64,000 bases of DNA from Methylocystis sp. KS32 (GCA_002862095.1 PHSQ01000002.1:744001-808000), one strand, 5' to 3'. Numbered from the stretch's first letter, positions 1-9,496 are shown. The notes: generated from the sequence alone by a model not told the origin. Numbers and translations are program-made.

Positions 1-201
1 CGTTCGCCGCTGCGGCGACGATCGGACCAAAGTTCCTCGTATGAGGGCGACCGAGCGTATTCGCTGACCGCCTCGGCCGATATTGAACCTTTGTCGCAAG
101 CCCTGTGGAGGATACGGTCGTTCGAATCGGCGCGCATGGCGTTAAGCTGGTTTCACTGGACAAGGAGGTCATTAAGACCGATCACGGTTAACGAAGCGTG
201 A
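1..201 (+). CDS. Possible 3' end of an unidentified gene cut by the window edge
   Basis: Frame 1 is open from base 1 to a TGA at 199-201, giving about 66 codons with no start in view. The product is rich in Arg and Ser and I recognise no domain. Frame 3 ends at a TAA at 189-191 with a short stretch containing ASPVEDTVVRI, which faintly recalls the tail of zinc-ribbon/DUF3426 proteins often found beside ftsE in this order, but that frame is broken by TGA at 42 and 84. It may be a decayed gene end or plain noncoding DNA. The following 207 bp (202-408) are AT-richer around 240-300 and probably hold the ftsE promoter; I see no clear -35/-10 pair. Confidence 0.2.
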   Translation, partial: RSPLRRRSDQSSSYEGDRAYSLTASADIEPLSQALWRIRSFESARMALSWFHWTRRSLRPITVNEA

Positions 202-408
202 CCGCCAGCGCTTTCGGGTTCTATCAGCGCGCCGTCGCAACTGGAAAATTTGTTAATTAAATCTATATTTTAGCTTTCTTTTCCAAGGCTGATTAAAAAC
301 CATTGGCGCCAGCGATTCCCTAAGAGATCGACAATGGTTAATCTCGCCGCCGTACGCGTCGGGTGATTCCCCCCTCGCTGCGACAAACCGGCAGGGTGGC
401 GGTTTTCG

Positions 409-1089
409 ATGCTGGAGAGTAGCCAATTGCTGAGCTTCGAGAATGTGGGCCTACGTTATGGGGTGGGCCCTGAGACGCTTCGCGACCTAACCTTTTCCAT
501 CGCCCCCAATTCCTTCCAATTCCTCACGGGCCCCTCCGGGGCGGGAAAAACCTCGCTGCTCAAATTGTTCCTGCTTTCGCTTAGGGCGTCGCGGGGCAAA
601 ATTACGCTGTTTGGCCGGGACTCGGCCACGCTCGACAAGGACGACATCACGCAAATCCGAAGACGCATCGGAGTGGTTTTTCAAGACTTCCGATTGCTCG
701 ATCACTTGACCCTTTATGAGAACGTCGCTCTTCCGCTTCGCGTTCTGGAACGGGAAGAATCGAGCTACCGCGCCGAAGTGTTCGAGCTTTTGCGCTGGGT
801 GGGCTTGTTCGAGCGCAAATACAGCCTGCCGAGCGTTCTCTCGGGAGGCGAAAAGCAGCGCACGGCGATCGCCCGCGCCTTGATCGCAAGACCCGAGGTG
901 CTTCTCGCCGACGAGCCCACCGGCAACGTCGATCCCACGCTTGCCCGCCGTCTGTTGCGGCTCTTTGTCGAATTGCATAAATCCGGCACTTCCGTGGTGA
1001 TCGCCACGCATGATCTCAATCTCATGGATCAATTCGAAAGCGCGCGCCGCCTCGTGCTCGCGGACGGGCGCCTTCATGTTTTCGAGTGA
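409..1089 (+). CDS. ftsE: Cell division ATP-binding protein FtsE
   Basis: ATPase of the FtsEX complex, which sits at the inner face of the division septum and controls peptidoglycan hydrolases through FtsX. The 226-residue protein has the full ABC set: Walker A GPSGAGKT at 41-48, Q-loop FQD at 91-93, signature LSGGEKQR at 144-151, Walker B VLLADEP at 164-170 and the H-loop His at 201. The TGNVDP stretch after Walker B is typical of the FtsE/LolD/MacB group. ftsX starts 7 bp downstream, so the two are surely co-transcribed. The length is normal for FtsE. Product identity is firm because of the paired FtsX. Confidence 0.95.
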   Translation: MLESSQLLSFENVGLRYGVGPETLRDLTFSIAPNSFQFLTGPSGAGKTSLLKLFLLSLRASRGKITLFGRDSATLDKDDITQIRRRIGVVFQDFRLLDHLTLYENVALPLRVLEREESSYRAEVFELLRWVGLFERKYSLPSVLSGGEKQRTAIARALIARPEVLLADEPTGNVDPTLARRLLRLFVELHKSGTSVVIATHDLNLMDQFESARRLVLADGRLHVFE

Positions 1090-1096
1090 GTCTCTC

Positions 1097-2071
1097 ATGT
1101 CGCGACTTCAGCTGCGCAAGGCCTTCAGCTGGACCAATCTCGAACCGCTGGAGACGACCGACGAGGACACGCCGCCACGCGAGCAGCCGCTGGCGCCAAC
1201 GGATTCGGTCGCCGGCCGCTCCGTGGTCATCGTCATCGCCATCATGACTTTTCTCGCCGCTCTCGCCGCCGGGGCGGCGCTGCTCGTGGCGGACGCTAGC
1301 GTCGACTGGCGCAAGGACGTGTCGCGCGAGGCGAGCGTTCAGGTGCGCTCGCTGCCCGGACGCGATATCGACGCGGATGTGCGCGCTGCGGCGAAAATCG
1401 TCGAAGCGACGCCGGGCGTGCGCGAGGCGCGCATTTACACCAAAGCGGAGTCCGAGGCGCTGCTCGCGCCCTGGCTTGGCCAGGGTCTCGATCTGACGGA
1501 ACTGCCGACGCCGCGAATGATTGTGGTCAAACTCAACGCCAACAAACCAGCCGACCTAGCAAAACTGAAGGAAGACCTGGCTGCCGCCGCGCCCTTCGCG
1601 ACCCTGGACGATCACCGGCTCTGGGTTGAGCGGCTCGACGCCATGGCCCAAACCGTCGTGGGCATAGCGGCGCTCATTTTCGCCCTGATCGTCGCCGCAA
1701 TGGCGGTTGCCGTCGCCTCGGCCACGCGGGCCGCGGTCGCCACCAACCGCGAAATTGTCGAGGTTCTTCACATTGTCGGCGCGACCGACGAATTCATCGC
1801 GCGAGAATTCCAACGGCGCTTCCTCGCGCTCGGATTGCGCGGCGCTCTGATTGGCGGAGGGGCGGCGCTAGGCTTTTTCGCCCTCGCCGGATTTTTCGCG
1901 CGCCGATGGACCGCCACCCCCGGCGGCGATCAGATCGAAGCGATGTTCGGCGCGGTTTCGCTCGACGCTCGCGGCGTCGGCGTCATTCTCGCCCTTTCTC
2001 TCTCCGTTGCGTTTCTCACTGGCCTCATGTCCCGCGTGATCGTTATGCGGCGCCTGAGGGAACTGCAATAA
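1097..2071 (+). CDS. ftsX: Cell division protein FtsX, permease-like
   Basis: Membrane partner of FtsE; transmits ATPase state to periplasmic cell-wall hydrolase activators during division. The 324-residue product has a hydrophilic N-terminal cytoplasmic stretch, a first membrane segment near residues 38-60, a periplasmic domain, then three more membrane segments (VVGIAALIFALIVAAMAVAV; the glycine-rich segment near residue 260; and GVGVILALSLSVAFLTGLMS), the usual four-span FtsX layout. I chose ATG 1097; an in-frame ATG at 1076 would overlap the end of ftsE and is the alternative. The protein ends with basic RRLREL. It is followed by 270 bp holding a dispersed repeat. Confidence 0.92.
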   Translation: MSRLQLRKAFSWTNLEPLETTDEDTPPREQPLAPTDSVAGRSVVIVIAIMTFLAALAAGAALLVADASVDWRKDVSREASVQVRSLPGRDIDADVRAAAKIVEATPGVREARIYTKAESEALLAPWLGQGLDLTELPTPRMIVVKLNANKPADLAKLKEDLAAAAPFATLDDHRLWVERLDAMAQTVVGIAALIFALIVAAMAVAVASATRAAVATNREIVEVLHIVGATDEFIAREFQRRFLALGLRGALIGGGAALGFFALAGFFARRWTATPGGDQIEAMFGAVSLDARGVGVILALSLSVAFLTGLMSRVIVMRRLRELQ

Positions 2072-2150
2072 TCGAGACGGTGGGGTCGAAACGCCGCCCA
2101 TGATCGAATTAACTGGCCTTTTCCCTACTATCGATCAGATTTAAATGATC

Positions 2151-2265
2151 TAGAGCAAAATCCGAAAAAGTTGATAGACTTTTTCGATTAGATTTAGCTC
2201 CAGCTTTTTGAATTTGGGCCGATTTCTTAATCTACGAGACGATTCCGTCCGGTCGGAAAGCGCTA
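2151..2265 (+). repeat. Dispersed intergenic repeat, copy 1
   Basis: About 115 bp element opening with TAGAGCAAAATCCG and closing with GGTCGGAAAGCGCT. It holds two inverted repeats: CGAAAAAGT...ACTTTTTCG around a 6-base loop, and a second GC-rich one built from GAGACG and its near complement before the closing GGTCGG. Related copies are at 16194, 22193, 28111, 36943, 37043 and 55559. This one lies between ftsX and the YdcF-like gene, both on the plus strand. Its middle (ATTTAGCTCC) differs slightly from the other copies. I do not recognise a named family; it resembles REP/RIME-type elements of Alphaproteobacteria in structure. Confidence 0.85.
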
Positions 2266-2340
2266 GGATTCGGTCGTGCGTTTCGACGGCATGGCCCACC
2301 TTCTCGGCGAAGACGGAAAAGACGCGACGGGAGCAGCAGA

Positions 2341-3036
2341 TTGACCTCCGAGGAAAAGATTCCTCAGACACGAAATCCCGGCGCCGCGCACGTCCTGACG
2401 CTCGCGGGCCTGTGCTTTTGCGCCTTCGCGGCCTCGGCCTTTATCGCCGGCTTCATCGGCTTTGCGTCTTCCCTCGAACGCGCCGAGACGACGCTCATCG
2501 TTCAGGCGGAAGGCGTCGTCGCCTTTACCGGCGGCTCCGACCGGGTGCTTGAAGCGGCCGAGCTCCTGGCCCGTGGTCAGGCCCGCCGTCTGCTGATTAC
2601 GGGGGTGAATCGCGCCACCCACGGCGCCGATCTCGCGAGACTTCTGCCGGTCTCCAAGGATCTCTTCGATTGTTGCGTCGATCTCGGCTACCGGGCGATG
2701 GACACTGCGGGAAACGCCGTGGAAACTCGCGAATGGGCCAAGTCGCACGGCATCGTGGGGCCATTGATCATCGTCACCTCGAACTACCATATGCCGCGCG
2801 CCCTGGTGGAGCTTTCCGCCGCCCTCCCACGGTTCACGCTTTATCCATTCCCGGTCGTCAGCGAACATGTGAATGTCGGGGAGTGGTCGAGCGACACGCG
2901 CGTTCTGCACCTCGTGGCGCGCGAATATCTCAAATATCTGAGGGCCATCGCCCGCACGAAATGGGAACGGCTCACGGGCCAGAGCGCCGCTCTCCCATTT
3001 CCTGTCGCGACCGAGAAGCGGCATTTTCTGTTCTGA
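2341..3036 (+). CDS. YdcF-like (DUF218) membrane-anchored protein
   Basis: 231-residue protein of the DUF218/YdcF family, whose members (for example SanA, ElyC) are linked to envelope integrity. One N-terminal membrane segment lies near residues 16-45, followed by the family's conserved core: VVAFTGGSDR, then LLITGVNR, a central TAGNAVETREWA motif and SNYHMPRA, which includes the conserved His. It starts at TTG 2341 with a modest GGGAG-like site in front; no ATG fits the frame nearby. The family reaction is unknown. Position between ftsEX and plsC is a common arrangement in Hyphomicrobiales, so an envelope role is a reasonable inference. Confidence 0.85.
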   Translation: MTSEEKIPQTRNPGAAHVLTLAGLCFCAFAASAFIAGFIGFASSLERAETTLIVQAEGVVAFTGGSDRVLEAAELLARGQARRLLITGVNRATHGADLARLLPVSKDLFDCCVDLGYRAMDTAGNAVETREWAKSHGIVGPLIIVTSNYHMPRALVELSAALPRFTLYPFPVVSEHVNVGEWSSDTRVLHLVAREYLKYLRAIARTKWERLTGQSAALPFPVATEKRHFLF

Positions 3037-3121
3037 CCTCCCTTTTATGACATCACTCCTTGTTGTTCTCTAGCGCCTTCCTGCCGTAAAAGGCTCCGCC
3101 ATCCGCCAACGGGTCGAGACC

Positions 3122-3922
3122 ATGCTTTTCCTGCGCTCACTGCTGTTTCAAATCGTCTACTATCTCAATCTCGCCTTTTGGATGACCCTATGGCTGCCCA
3201 GCCTGCCGCTGCACCGGGGCGTGACGCTGGAGCTGGGACGTCAGTGGGGCCGCACATCCCTGTGGTGGCTGGACAAGATTTGTGGGGTGAAGCATGAATT
3301 CCGGGGCCTGGAGAACATCCGGGAGGGCGCTGTCATCGTCGCCTGCAAGCACCAGTCGGTTTGGGAAACCTTCGCTTTGCCGCTGCTGTTCCCGGATTTC
3401 TCTTACATTTTGAAACGGGAACTGATTTTCATCCCGTTCTTCGGCTGGTATCTTCTTTCAGCGGAGCAGATCGCCATTGATCGCTCCAAAGGGGGCAAGC
3501 TGCTGCCCCAACTCGTGCGGAAAACCAAGGAAATCTTCGCCGACGGACGACAGCTTTTCATCTTCCCCGAAGGGACGAGACGCCCGGCCGGCGCCCCGCC
3601 CGCATATAAATTCGGCGTCGCGCAAATTTACAAAGAGACCGGCAAGCCCGTCATTCCGGCCGCGCTAAACTCCGGCCTGTTTTGGGCTCGCCGCGCGTTT
3701 TTCATTCGTCCGGGAACGGTCGTGCTCGAGTTCCTGCCCGCAATCGAACCTGGGCTCGGCACGCGCGAATTTTTCGACGAATTGCAAAACCGCATCGAGA
3801 CGGCGACCGATGCTCTCATCGAGGCCGCGGTGGCGAAAGACCCTTCGCTCGCCCCCATTGTCGCGGCCAACCGCAATCTGCCGCGGAACGCGCCAAACAA
3901 AGCCGCGTCGCTAAAAAGCTGA
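3122..3922 (+). CDS. plsC: 1-acyl-sn-glycerol-3-phosphate acyltransferase
   Basis: Adds the second acyl chain to lysophosphatidic acid, making phosphatidic acid at the inner membrane. 266 residues; a hydrophobic N-terminal segment (LLFQIVYYLNLAFWMTLWL) anchors it. The acyltransferase block shows KHQSVWE at 76-82, where the usual HX4D catalytic dyad reads H77...E82, and the substrate-binding FPEGTRR at 148-154. The Asp-to-Glu change keeps the acid but is not the classical residue. A second, distinct acyltransferase is at 12517. The end of the gene overlaps the tail of thpR on the other strand by 12 bp, so the two are convergent with no room for a separate terminator. Confidence 0.9.
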   Translation: MLFLRSLLFQIVYYLNLAFWMTLWLPSLPLHRGVTLELGRQWGRTSLWWLDKICGVKHEFRGLENIREGAVIVACKHQSVWETFALPLLFPDFSYILKRELIFIPFFGWYLLSAEQIAIDRSKGGKLLPQLVRKTKEIFADGRQLFIFPEGTRRPAGAPPAYKFGVAQIYKETGKPVIPAALNSGLFWARRAFFIRPGTVVLEFLPAIEPGLGTREFFDELQNRIETATDALIEAAVAKDPSLAPIVAANRNLPRNAPNKAASLKS

Positions 3923-4480
3923 GCCCGCGCTCGCGGCGAGTTTCAGCGTCTCGAGCGGATATTCCGCTTCAATCACGTAAGGGCCGCCGCCGACGGAATC
4001 TCGCGACGAATAAAGGACGAAGCGCGCGGCCTCGAACCGCAGCGGCGGAAAATATCCCCGCGCGCCCAGATAGGAAGCGACCGCCCAGGGCGCCGCGCCA
4101 CGCAGCCGCGCCAGAGTGACATGCGGAACATATTTGCGGGTTTCGGCGGGCGCGCCCAGCCGCCGCAACAATCGTTCCTGCTCGGCCTGCAACTCCAGCA
4201 GCGCCGGCTCCGGCCGCGCCTTCACGACAATGGCTCGGGGCTTGTCGCCGCCAAACGAGTCTAGCTGGTCGAGCGCGATCGTCAAAGGCGGGCGGCGAAT
4301 GGCGTCGAGCGCATGGGCGACGTCATGGGCGAATCGGTCGTCGACGTCGCCAATGAAACGCAAGGTGATGTGGTAGTTTTCCGCATCGATCCAGCGGGCG
4401 CCGCCAAGACCGCCTCGCAAACTGGCGAGACTGTCCGCGACGGAAAAAGGAATTTCGAGGGCCGTAAAAAGTCTGGGCAT
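3911..4480 (-). CDS. thpR: RNA 2',3'-cyclic phosphodiesterase (2'-5' RNA ligase family)
   Basis: Member of the 2H phosphoesterase family that opens 2',3'-cyclic phosphates at RNA ends and can act as a 2'-5' ligase. 189 residues. The two family HxTx motifs are present: HITL in YHITLRFIG near residue 47 and HVTL in VPHVTLARL near residue 128. I placed the start at ATG 4480 because MPRLFTALEIP is the conserved family opening and a GAGGGAGGA ribosome-binding site sits just before it; the frame is open further upstream but lacks such support. It lies 34 bp downstream of tesA on the same strand and probably shares its transcript. Confidence 0.9.
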   Translation of the reverse strand: MPRLFTALEIPFSVADSLASLRGGLGGARWIDAENYHITLRFIGDVDDRFAHDVAHALDAIRRPPLTIALDQLDSFGGDKPRAIVVKARPEPALLELQAEQERLLRRLGAPAETRKYVPHVTLARLRGAAPWAVASYLGARGYFPPLRFEAARFVLYSSRDSVGGGPYVIEAEYPLETLKLAASAGSAF

Positions 4481-4514
4481 TTGGTCCTCCCTCTCTTGGC
4501 GCGCCGGATCTGGC

Positions 4515-5195
4515 TCACTGCGCCGTGCGCGCCGCCCTCCCGCGAGGAATACGCGCGAGACTCTCCTCGACCAGCGGCGTGATTCCCTCAACGAGGCGCG
4601 TCACCCCTTTTGCGTTGGGATGCAATCCGTCGGGAAGCGTCAGATCCTTTTCTCCGGCGACCCCCGCCAGAAAAAAGGGATACAGCGGCAAACCGCGACT
4701 CATTGCGAGATTGGGAAAAATCTCGTCGTAACGCGCTTTGTATTCCGGCCCGAAATTTCCGCTCGCTTTCATTCCCGCCAACAGGACGCGGGCGCCCGTC
4801 GCCTCGATCCGGGCGATGATTTTCTCCAGATTGGCTTGGGTAATCTTAGGCTCGACGCCGCGCAGCATGTCGTTCGCGCCAAGCTCCAAAATCACGAGGT
4901 CGGCCCCTTCGCCGATAGCGAATCCCGCCCGCGCCAGACCGCCGGAAGTCGTGTCCCCGGAAACGCCGGCGTTGATGACGCTCGCCTCGAACCCATCCGC
5001 GCGCAGGCGGCGCTCAAGCTGGGCTGGAAAGGCGGCGTCGGCCGGAAGCAGGTAACCGGCGGAGAGACTGTCGCCCAGGGCGACGACTCGCAGGGGCTCC
5101 GCCCCGGCGGCGGTCGCGGCGAAGACAAGGCCGAGGACGAAAGGAACGGCTTGGAACCGACGCAGCAAAGCGCGATAAGAGCGCAAAATCAGCAT
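4515..5195 (-). CDS. tesA: SGNH-family arylesterase/thioesterase TesA
   Basis: Periplasmic lysophospholipase/esterase of the GDSL (SGNH) family. 226 residues with a cleavable signal peptide (hydrophobic run FVLGLVFAATAAGAEP). Catalytic blocks: GDSLSAGY with the nucleophile Ser, the Gly of block II in NAGVSGDTTSGG, GAND (block III Asn), and DGLHPN with the Asp-His pair. ATG 5195 has a GAGGAGC site upstream and gives a normal signal peptide; longer frames do not. Divergent from the ABC ATPase gene at 5230, 34 bp apart. The tesA plus YbbA/YbbP grouping is widespread in Proteobacteria and supports the assignment. Confidence 0.9.
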   Translation of the reverse strand: MLILRSYRALLRRFQAVPFVLGLVFAATAAGAEPLRVVALGDSLSAGYLLPADAAFPAQLERRLRADGFEASVINAGVSGDTTSGGLARAGFAIGEGADLVILELGANDMLRGVEPKITQANLEKIIARIEATGARVLLAGMKASGNFGPEYKARYDEIFPNLAMSRGLPLYPFFLAGVAGEKDLTLPDGLHPNAKGVTRLVEGITPLVEESLARIPRGRAARTAQ

Positions 5196-5229
5196 CGCCC
5201 GTGAGGGCTCCTCAGCCAAGGCTTCTTTC

Positions 5230-5907
5230 GTGCCAGACAGTCTAATCGAGCTTAACGACATCGACCTCACTCTCGGCGCCGGCGCGGCGCGGGTTCATGT
5301 TCTCAAGAATATCAGCCTTAAGATAGCGCGAGGCGAAACGATTGGTCTTGTTGGTCCCTCCGGCTCCGGAAAATCCACACTTTTGATGACACTCGCGGGC
5401 CTTGAACGGCCGGACGGGGGCTCCGTCGTTTTCAATGGACGCGACCTCGCCACGCTCGACGAAGATGCACTGGCGCGCTTCCGTGGCGGAAACATAGGCA
5501 TCGTGTTCCAGTCCTTCCAGCTCATCCCCACGATGACGGCCATCGAGAATGTGGCGGTCCCCCTCGAACTCGCGGGGCGCGGCGATGCTTTCAAGCGCGC
5601 GGAGGAAGAACTGGCGGCCGTCGGTCTTGGGGAACGTCTTTCGCATTATCCGCGCCAACTTTCCGGCGGGGAACAGCAGCGCGTCGCTTTGGCTCGCGCG
5701 CTTGCCCCCGATCCTCTGGTTTTGGCTGCCGACGAACCGACGGGCAATCTGGATTCTGACACCGGCGCCTCCGTCATCGACCTGATTTTCGAGCAACGGA
5801 CCCGCCGCAACGCCACGCTTGTCCTTGTGACGCACGACGCCGCTCTCGCGGCGCGCTGCGATCGCGTGGTGCGGCTGCGCTCCGGCCGAATCGTCGAACA
5901 AGGCTAA
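5230..5907 (+). CDS. ybbA: ABC transporter ATP-binding protein, YbbA/LolD type
   Basis: Cytoplasmic ATPase of a MacB-type transporter, working with the permease encoded 9 bp downstream. 225 residues: Walker [10 protein letters not shown] near 37-45, Q-loop FQSFQLIP, signature LSGGEQQR, Walker [14 protein letters not shown], and the His of LVTHD. The start is GTG 5230, after a short CAAGG site. Substrate is unknown; the family includes lipoprotein (LolCDE) and mechanotransmission (MacAB) systems, and the YbbA-YbbP pair next to tesA has no settled function. Confidence 0.88.
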   Translation: MPDSLIELNDIDLTLGAGAARVHVLKNISLKIARGETIGLVGPSGSGKSTLLMTLAGLERPDGGSVVFNGRDLATLDEDALARFRGGNIGIVFQSFQLIPTMTAIENVAVPLELAGRGDAFKRAEEELAAVGLGERLSHYPRQLSGGEQQRVALARALAPDPLVLAADEPTGNLDSDTGASVIDLIFEQRTRRNATLVLVTHDAALAARCDRVVRLRSGRIVEQG

Positions 5908-5916
5908 GAGCCCCCC

Positions 5917-8493
5917 ATGACTGCCACACGACATGGACTTCTCCACATGCTCCCGATTTCGATACGCTTCGCGCTCCGCGATCTCATCGGCGACCGCAAT
6001 GGATTCGGAGTTTTCATCGCCTGCATCGTCATCGGCGTCGCGGCGATCTCGGGCGTCAACGGCCTTTCGCGCGCTTTATCGCAAGGACTAGCGCGCGAGG
6101 GCCGCGTCATTTTGGGCGGCGACCTCTCCTTCAACCTCGCCCAGAGGGAACTCGAACCGAGCGAAAGAGATTGGCTCGGTCAGCGCGGGCGTCTCGACGA
6201 AATCGCCCTGATGCGCGCGATGACGAGTCTCGAAACGCGCAGACATGAGGAATCCGAACCGGCGCTGGTGGAGCTGAAAGCGGTCGACCCCAAGGTTTAC
6301 CCGACTTTCGGATCGCTGGAGACCGAACCGCCCAAAAGCGCCGCCGACGCTCTCGCCGAAATCGACGGGGTTTTTGGCATTATCGCAGATCCAATGCTGC
6401 TCGCGCGTCTCGATGCGAAGATCGGCGATCGACTCGTCGTCGGCGCCGCGCGCTTCGAAATCCGCGCCGTTCTGCGCGGGGAGCCGGACAAGCTCGCGGG
6501 CGGCCTCGGCTTTGGCTCCCGCGCGCTCATTTCTCTTGCGGCGCTCAAGGCCACCGGCCTGGTGCAGCCGGGAACCATCGTCCGTTACATCGCGCGGCTT
6601 GCGCTGCCCAACGGACCGACCGAGGACGACGTCGCGCGCGCCGCCGACGCGGCCAACGCCGCCTTTCCACAGGCGGGATGGGAGATTCGCAAGCGGGATT
6701 CGGTTTCGCCTCAGTTCACGCGCAATCTCGAGCGCTTTTCGCAGCTTCTCACGCTGGTCGCCCTCACCGCGCTGGTCGCGGGCGGAGCCGGCGTCGCCAA
6801 TGCCGTAACGGGGCTGATCGAACGTAAGCGCACGGCCTTCGCGATTCTCAAGGCGCTCGGGGCTCCGGCTTCGCAGGTATTCTCGATTGCGCTGACGGAA
6901 GTGCTGTTGATGGCGACGCTCGCGATATGCGGCGGCCTGCTGATCGGCGCCGGGATTCCCTATATCGGCGCCGACGCCCTGCGCCGCGCCATAGAATTGC
7001 CGGTCATCGCCGAAACGGATTTGGGCGCGCTCGCCGTCGGCGCACTTTACGGCGTTCTCGTCACCCTCGTGTTTTCGCTCGGGCCGCTCGGCCGTGCGCA
7101 TGGAATTCCCGTCGCGGCGCTTCTGCGCGGCGAAGCCGAGAGTCTGCACGAAAGCCCGCGACGTTACCGGCTCGCCGCCGCGGGCGCGATGATCGCGCTT
7201 GTCGCGACCGTTTTCGTATCGGCAGCCGACAAAAAACTCGCGGGCGCCTTTATCGGCTGCGTGCTTGCCGCTTTTCTCTTGCTGCGCGGGGTCGCCGCCC
7301 TGACGATGCGCGCCGCGCGGCGCCTGCCCCGCGCGCGCGACGCGCGCTTGCGCTTCGCGCAAGGCAACATCGGCCGGCCGGGCAGCCTCGCGCCTACGCT
7401 TATTCTCTCGATCGGCGTGACGGTCACGCTGCTTGTGGCGCTGGCTTTGGTCGAGGGCGCAATACACAATGAACTGGAGCGCACGGGAGCCAGCGAAATT
7501 CCGCGATTCTATTTCATCGACGTGCCGCAGGAGGAGGTGGCGAATTTCGAAAGCTTCCTGAAGGAGCAGGTCCCCGGCGGACGGATCGAACACGTGCCGA
7601 TGATGCGCGGGCGCATCGTGGCGGTGAAAGGCGCCCGCGCCGAAACGCTGCACGTTGGCGAAGACGCCGCCTGGGCGCTCGATGGGGATCGTGGCGTCAC
7701 TTTCTCCGCCGAGCCGCCGCAGGGCTCGACGATCGTGGAGGGCGCCTGGTGGGACGCGAATGCAAAAGGCGCCCTTGTTTCAATGGAAGCGAAGGTAGCG
7801 AAAGGATTGGGTCTCGGCCTCGGGGACGAGATCGCCGTCAATGTCCTGGGCCGAGAAATTACCGCGCGCATCGCGAACCTGCGACGGGTCGACTGGCGCA
7901 GTTACGGCATCAATTTCGTCATGGTGTTCTCGCCCGACGCCTTCGCCGGCGCGCCCTACTCCGAGTTGTTCACGATAGCCTATGACGCCGCCGATGCGGA
8001 GCGCATCGACGCAGGCCTTGCGCGCGCGACGGCAAAGCGCTTTCCGATGGCGGCGGCGATCCGGGTGAAGGACGCCCTGGAGGCAGTGGATAAAATAGCT
8101 GGCGAACTGGCGCTTGCCGCGCGCGCGGCGGCGGGCGTCGCCATCGTCACCGCGCTGCTCGCGCTCGGCAGCGCCATCGCCGCGGGACAGAGCGCGCGCC
8201 AGCACGACGCCGTGGTGATGAAAACGCTGGGCGCGACGCGCCCCTGGCTGATCGCCGCCTATGTGATGGAATTCACCTTGCTCGCTGCGGCGGCCTGTGT
8301 CTTCGCGCTCGTCGCCGGCGCCGGCGCCGCATTCGGCCTGGTGGAAGGCCTGATGAAGATGAGCTTCGTGTTCCTGCCGGGAACCATGCTCGCGACCGCG
8401 CTCGCCGCCCTTATCGCGACGGTGCTGCTCGGCGTCGCGGGAACCTGGCGCGTGCTGGCGAAAAAGCCGGGGGCCGAGCTGCGGAATTTGTGA
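5917..8493 (+). CDS. ybbP: FtsX-like ABC transporter permease, YbbP type
   Basis: 858-residue inner-membrane permease with duplicated FtsX domains. Hydrophobic segments: one near residue 30 (GVFIACIVIGVAAISGV), a cluster of three near 270-390, a central group near 415-510 and a final three near 735-850, in line with the 10-span YbbP topology. Two large extracytoplasmic regions separate them (about 55-260 and 520-730). The ATP-coupling helix recurs as KRTAFAILKALGA and HDAVVMKTLGA. ATG 5917 is given; ATG 5947 (MLPISIRFALRD) is an equal alternative. The gene ends 22 bp before the convergent end of corC. Confidence 0.87.
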   Translation: MTATRHGLLHMLPISIRFALRDLIGDRNGFGVFIACIVIGVAAISGVNGLSRALSQGLAREGRVILGGDLSFNLAQRELEPSERDWLGQRGRLDEIALMRAMTSLETRRHEESEPALVELKAVDPKVYPTFGSLETEPPKSAADALAEIDGVFGIIADPMLLARLDAKIGDRLVVGAARFEIRAVLRGEPDKLAGGLGFGSRALISLAALKATGLVQPGTIVRYIARLALPNGPTEDDVARAADAANAAFPQAGWEIRKRDSVSPQFTRNLERFSQLLTLVALTALVAGGAGVANAVTGLIERKRTAFAILKALGAPASQVFSIALTEVLLMATLAICGGLLIGAGIPYIGADALRRAIELPVIAETDLGALAVGALYGVLVTLVFSLGPLGRAHGIPVAALLRGEAESLHESPRRYRLAAAGAMIALVATVFVSAADKKLAGAFIGCVLAAFLLLRGVAALTMRAARRLPRARDARLRFAQGNIGRPGSLAPTLILSIGVTVTLLVALALVEGAIHNELERTGASEIPRFYFIDVPQEEVANFESFLKEQVPGGRIEHVPMMRGRIVAVKGARAETLHVGEDAAWALDGDRGVTFSAEPPQGSTIVEGAWWDANAKGALVSMEAKVAKGLGLGLGDEIAVNVLGREITARIANLRRVDWRSYGINFVMVFSPDAFAGAPYSELFTIAYDAADAERIDAGLARATAKRFPMAAAIRVKDALEAVDKIAGELALAARAAAGVAIVTALLALGSAIAAGQSARQHDAVVMKTLGATRPWLIAAYVMEFTLLAAAACVFALVAGAGAAFGLVEGLMKMSFVFLPGTMLATALAALIATVLLGVAGTWRVLAKKPGAELRNL

Positions 8494-8515
8494 CGACAAA
8501 AAGGTCGTTACAAAC

Positions 8516-9496
8516 TTATGGCTCGGCGTCCGTAATCACCTTTGGAGGAGCCGTCTTGCGCACCTTGAGTTTGCTGACCCTTCTCGGATCGGCTTCGATA
8601 ATCTCGAACTCATAGCGCTCGACCGGCGCCGGTACGATTTCCCCGCGTATCGGCACGCGGCCGGCGAGAAAGGCGACAAGCCCGCCAAAGGTGGTGACTT
8701 CCTGCGGCGTGTCTCCCTCGCGGAAATCGACGCCGATTTCCTGCGTCGCCTCGTCGAGATCGGCCTTGGCGTCGACCAGAAAATCGCCATTGGGGAGGCG
8801 CTCGACGGAGGGGCCTTCGCTGACGTCGTGTTCGTCCTCGATGTCGCCGACGATCATCTCCACGATGTCCTCGATCGAGACGAGCCCGTCGGCGCCGCCA
8901 TATTCGTCGATGACCAGAGCCATATGGGTGCGCGTCGCCTGCATCCGCACCAGAAGATCGAGCGCGGGCATCGAGCGCGGAACATAAAGCACGGGCCGAA
9001 GAATATCCGCCGTTTCCAGATTCGCGCCAAAATCGATCGAGGCGACGGAGAGGCTGTGCTTTTCGCCCGTCTCGTCGATGCGGGACATATTGGCGCATTC
9101 GGCGAGGTAGTTCACGAAATCGCGGATATGGACCATGCCGCGCGGATCGTCGAGCGTTTCGCCAAACACCGGCAGGCGCGAATGACCGGCGCTACGAAAA
9201 ACCGCCAACACTTCGCGCAGGCTCGCGCTCAATGGCACGGCGATGATGTCGGCGCGCGGGATCATCGCGTCGGCGACGCGCAATTCATGCAGCCCGAGCA
9301 CGTTTTTGAGAAGCGCGCGCTCCTGCGGCGTCACGTCGCCAGACGCTTCTTCGAGGGCGTCCTCGAGGTCCTCGCGCAGGGATACGGGACCAAGACCGAG
9401 AAGATAACGCAGCCGATCGAGAAGAGAATGTCGCTGCGTTTCCGCGCCGCGCGCGCCACCGATTTCGGCCGCGCCGTTCTCAGTTTTCGTGGTCAT
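8516..9496 (-). CDS. corC: Hemolysin/CorC-family CBS-domain protein
   Basis: 326-residue cytosolic protein of the TlyC/CorC (YbeX) group: a tandem CBS pair ([14 protein letters not shown]... and the second around [24 protein letters not shown]) followed by a CorC/HlyC C-terminal domain ending in a basic stretch. It lacks the DUF21 membrane domain of the longer homologues. CorC proteins are linked to Mg/Co efflux or ribosome maintenance; the exact role here is not known. ATG 9496 has a GGGAG site and starts inside the last codons of ybeY (17 bp overlap), so it is translated from the miaB-phoH-ybeY transcript. An upstream ATG at 9538 would overlap ybeY by 59 bp. Confidence 0.88.
   Translation of the reverse strand: MTTKTENGAAEIGGARGAETQRHSLLDRLRYLLGLGPVSLREDLEDALEEASGDVTPQERALLKNVLGLHELRVADAMIPRADIIAVPLSASLREVLAVFRSAGHSRLPVFGETLDDPRGMVHIRDFVNYLAECANMSRIDETGEKHSLSVASIDFGANLETADILRPVLYVPRSMPALDLLVRMQATRTHMALVIDEYGGADGLVSIEDIVEMIVGDIEDEHDVSEGPSVERLPNGDFLVDAKADLDEATQEIGVDFREGDTPQEVTTFGGLVAFLAGRVPIRGEIVPAPVERYEFEIIEADPRRVSKLKVRKTAPPKVITDAEP

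Noticed and set aside
6088-7653. 521-codon minus-strand open frame opposite the ABC permease
   Set aside because: It is the GC-rich complement of a clear coding sequence; its composition is Arg/Gly/His-rich with no domain.
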